Shown piece after piece: positions 62,480 through 64,000 of a stretch of DNA of 64,000 bases. Every line of letters begins with the position of its first letter. The first letter of the stretch is position 1. This stretch comes from Dehalococcoidia bacterium (GTDB lineage: Bacteria > Chloroflexota > Dehalococcoidia > Lucifugimonadales > Lucifugimonadaceae), in contig JAPYUK010000001.1 in NCBI GenBank assembly GCA_029936155.1, positions 64,746-128,745 of the forward strand, in the 5' to 3' direction. The notes below the pieces were generated by a model. It was given only the letters and a program-made list of their open reading frames with translations, was not told where the DNA came from and did no database searches. The translations under genes were made by a program, and so were the position numbers.

Positions 62480-63400
62480 ATGAAACTGCTTTTCTTCAAC
62501 GACTTTCAATTAGGTGTGCTCAAACGCGATAACGTCATCGACGTATCGGATGTTGTTGCGGACATACCGCGCCTTGAGCCTCAGCAGTTGATAACAGGTT
62601 TGATCAGTAATTTCGCCAGTTACAAGGCAAAACTCAATGCGGCTGTCGACGCTTCCGACGGAGTACCTGTTTCTGGGGTTCGAGTACGCCCGCCGCTGCC
62701 GAGGCCAAGCAATATCGACTGCATGGCAGTGAACTATATGGAGGATGGCACCCGGGACGAACCTGCGCAGATACAGGTTTTCCAGAAATCGCCGAACGCA
62801 ATTATCGGTCCTGGCGACACTATGGTTCTTCCCGACACGCCAGCAACGGTTTTCGAAGGTGAAGCAGAACTGGCGCTTGTGATTGGCAAGACGGCAACCA
62901 ACGTTAGCGAAAACGACGCATTTGACTATATTTTTGGCTACACGAACTTCATCGATGGCTCGGCGCGGGGATTGGGTGGATCAAGTGTTTTCCACGCAAT
63001 GAAATCACGAGATACATTCGCTCCCATCGGTCCGTATATCGTAACCGCTGATGAAATTTCCAGTCCGCAGAGCCTGCAGATTCAGCTGAGCAACAACGGC
63101 GTGCTACGCCAAAATTTCAACTCTGACGACATGGCGCACAAGATCGGACGTTGCATTGAGTACATCACGGCGATCCACACCCTCGAACCAGGTGACATAG
63201 TTGCTACAGGCACGAATCACCGGGGATTGAATCCGTTCCAGGATGGCGATGTGATCGATCTCGAGGTCGAAGGACTTGGGCGACTGACGTTCAACGTGAA
63301 AGACGACCTAAAACGTAGCTGGGCACGCGAAACCCACCTCGAACGTGAAGAACAGGGACTTTCGGCTTCACCACCGCAGGATTCTGGCAAGTACAGCTAA
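62480..63400 (+). CDS. Fumarylacetoacetate hydrolase family protein
   Basis: 306 residues with the FAH C-terminal fold. The metal carboxylates are in FEGEAELALVIGK (E-x-E) and GYTNFIDGSARG (Asp), and GDIVATGTNHRGLNPFQDGD near the end matches the usual GTPxGVG loop with a His substitution. Members hydrolyse acylpyruvates, dehydrate or decarboxylate keto acids, including 2,4-diketo-3-deoxy sugar acids. That last reaction would fit the sugar-acid dehydratases in this window. AGGAG precedes ATG 62480. Confidence 0.87.
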   Translation: MKLLFFNDFQLGVLKRDNVIDVSDVVADIPRLEPQQLITGLISNFASYKAKLNAAVDASDGVPVSGVRVRPPLPRPSNIDCMAVNYMEDGTRDEPAQIQVFQKSPNAIIGPGDTMVLPDTPATVFEGEAELALVIGKTATNVSENDAFDYIFGYTNFIDGSARGLGGSSVFHAMKSRDTFAPIGPYIVTADEISSPQSLQIQLSNNGVLRQNFNSDDMAHKIGRCIEYITAIHTLEPGDIVATGTNHRGLNPFQDGDVIDLEVEGLGRLTFNVKDDLKRSWARETHLEREEQGLSASPPQDSGKYS

Positions 63401-63483
63401 ATGGTCCAGCGCTCTGGCTTTAATAGCGGAAGCCGAAGCGCGGACTATTGAACGTGAGATGCGAGACCTGAAAACATGCCGGA

Positions 63484-63702
63484 ATGACATTTCGACTGAT
63501 TCGACTTCACACAGTCGTGGTCTTGTTGGTGTTGGCTGTCATATATTCGTTACTCGTCGCATTCGACCATCCCATGCCGATCAGATTCGCTAACGGAATA
63601 AAACCGGACAATCTCAAAACCGAGAATGGGATCAGTTGGTCGCCGAAAATTCTCGCCTTTTCGGGAGTGATTTCTGACGGCGTTCTTGTTGTTGATCGAT
63701 AG
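63484..63702 (+). CDS. Small single-span membrane protein (uncertain)
   Basis: 72 residues with an N-terminal hydrophobic segment (TVVVLLVLAVIYSLLVAF) and a short polar remainder ending KILAFSGVISDGVLVVDR. The start is preceded by GGA only. No family recognised; it could be a truncated secreted protein rather than a complete gene. Confidence 0.4.
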   Translation: MTFRLIRLHTVVVLLVLAVIYSLLVAFDHPMPIRFANGIKPDNLKTENGISWSPKILAFSGVISDGVLVVDR

Positions 63703-63851
63703 TCGCTAGAGCCAGCAAGCTCAATTTACTCGATATCCCAGTTGATTTGATGATTTGGCAAACGGCGATGGGTGTACCATCTCGCTCGCAGCAACCAGCT
63801 CGTTACTGCGACAAGCCTGTTCGCGCCTGCCTTTGGCGAACGAGAACGCAT

Positions 63852-64000
63852 ATGACATCCAAAGCAACTGATCTTTCATACGTTATTCATCACACAAGAG
63901 CGATGCGGCGGTTGAAGCCCGATCCCATCCCGGAAGATGTGCTGTTGAAGTTGATCGACGCAGCGAACCAGGGGCCTACCGGAAGCAATAAGCAGAACGC
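63852..64000 (+). CDS. Nitroreductase family protein (3' end outside window)
   Basis: ATG 63852 opens a frame to the window edge, 49 residues: IHHTRAMRRLKPDPIPEDVL and IDAANQGPTGSNKQN match the FMN-binding N-terminus of nitroreductases (basic MRRxKPDPxP then A(P/N)xGxN). Such enzymes reduce nitro groups, quinones or flavins with NAD(P)H. Truncated by the window. Confidence 0.8.
   Translation, partial: MTSKATDLSYVIHHTRAMRRLKPDPIPEDVLLKLIDAANQGPTGSNKQN

Noticed and set aside
63345-63593. 82-residue frame after the FAH gene
   Set aside because: It starts inside the FAH coding region in another frame; only a short helical part looks protein-like and there is no start signal.

Overview
This 64 kb window comes from a free-living heterotrophic bacterium that breaks down sugar acids and other organic acids. 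It carries four divergent enolase-superfamily dehydratase/racemase genes, two UxuA-like genes, three SMP-30/gluconolactonase genes, a flavin monooxygenase, a sulfatase, two MFS exporters/permeases and an MmpL protein. Together with intermediate GC and a mainly Gram-negative-style set of lipoproteins, this best matches the marine SAR202 clade of Chloroflexota, which is known for expanded enolase-superfamily and flavin monooxygenase families. That assignment is inference: the window has no rRNA or other taxonomic marker. I saw no tRNA, rRNA, CRISPR array, insertion sequence or transcription-factor gene.

Layout. 1-2.4 kb: a tandem DnaC-like AAA+ protein cut by the window edge, a HIT protein and a decayed small gene. 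2.4-5.8 kb (minus): a coupled MDR dehydrogenase and GH4 glycosidase, plus a ceramidase-fold protein without its zinc ligands. 6-15.8 kb: central sugar metabolism, with two lactonases, RpiB, transaldolase, glucose-6-phosphate isomerase, a DUF2090 protein, a HAD phosphatase, 6-phosphogluconate dehydrogenase and, on the opposite strand, an FGGY gluconokinase-like kinase. No glucose-6-phosphate dehydrogenase is present. The set would let lactones and gluconate enter the pentose phosphate pathway, with NADPH balanced by the three-gene proton-translocating transhydrogenase at 17.6-20.5 kb. 20.5-24.6 kb: an Ldh2-type dehydrogenase, two SDR-like proteins and decayed genes, including a thermonuclease lipoprotein pseudogene.

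24.6-27.7 kb holds five paralogous small lipoproteins of a family I do not recognise, four in tandem and one convergent across a shared terminator. 27.8-34.3 kb is a peptide/nickel-type ABC importer, with the binding protein divergent from the two permeases and two ATPases. 34.5-43.5 kb: a third SMP-30 protein, a DUF362 iron-sulfur protein with a His-rich tail, an epimerase, and a sulfatase/UxuA-like/bicupin operon, then a truncated TPP-enzyme fragment next to a MenC/NSAR-type enolase. 43.8-47.1 kb encodes a striking fusion of a COG0701/ArsP-type permease with seven calcium-binding FG-GAP/VCBS repeats and an ASPIC/UnbV domain, translationally coupled to a 44-residue membrane peptide.

47-64 kb continues with transporters and catabolism: MFS, RhamD-like and GalD-like enolases, a flavin monooxygenase, MmpL, a second MFS, an acetolactate-synthase-like enzyme, an intact ceramidase-like enzyme, a second UxuA-like protein, VOC and fumarylacetoacetate-hydrolase family proteins, and the start of a nitroreductase. 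Three degenerate copies of a dispersed intergenic repeat (near 20.6, 50.1 and 53.0 kb) and several strong hairpin terminators mark the gaps.
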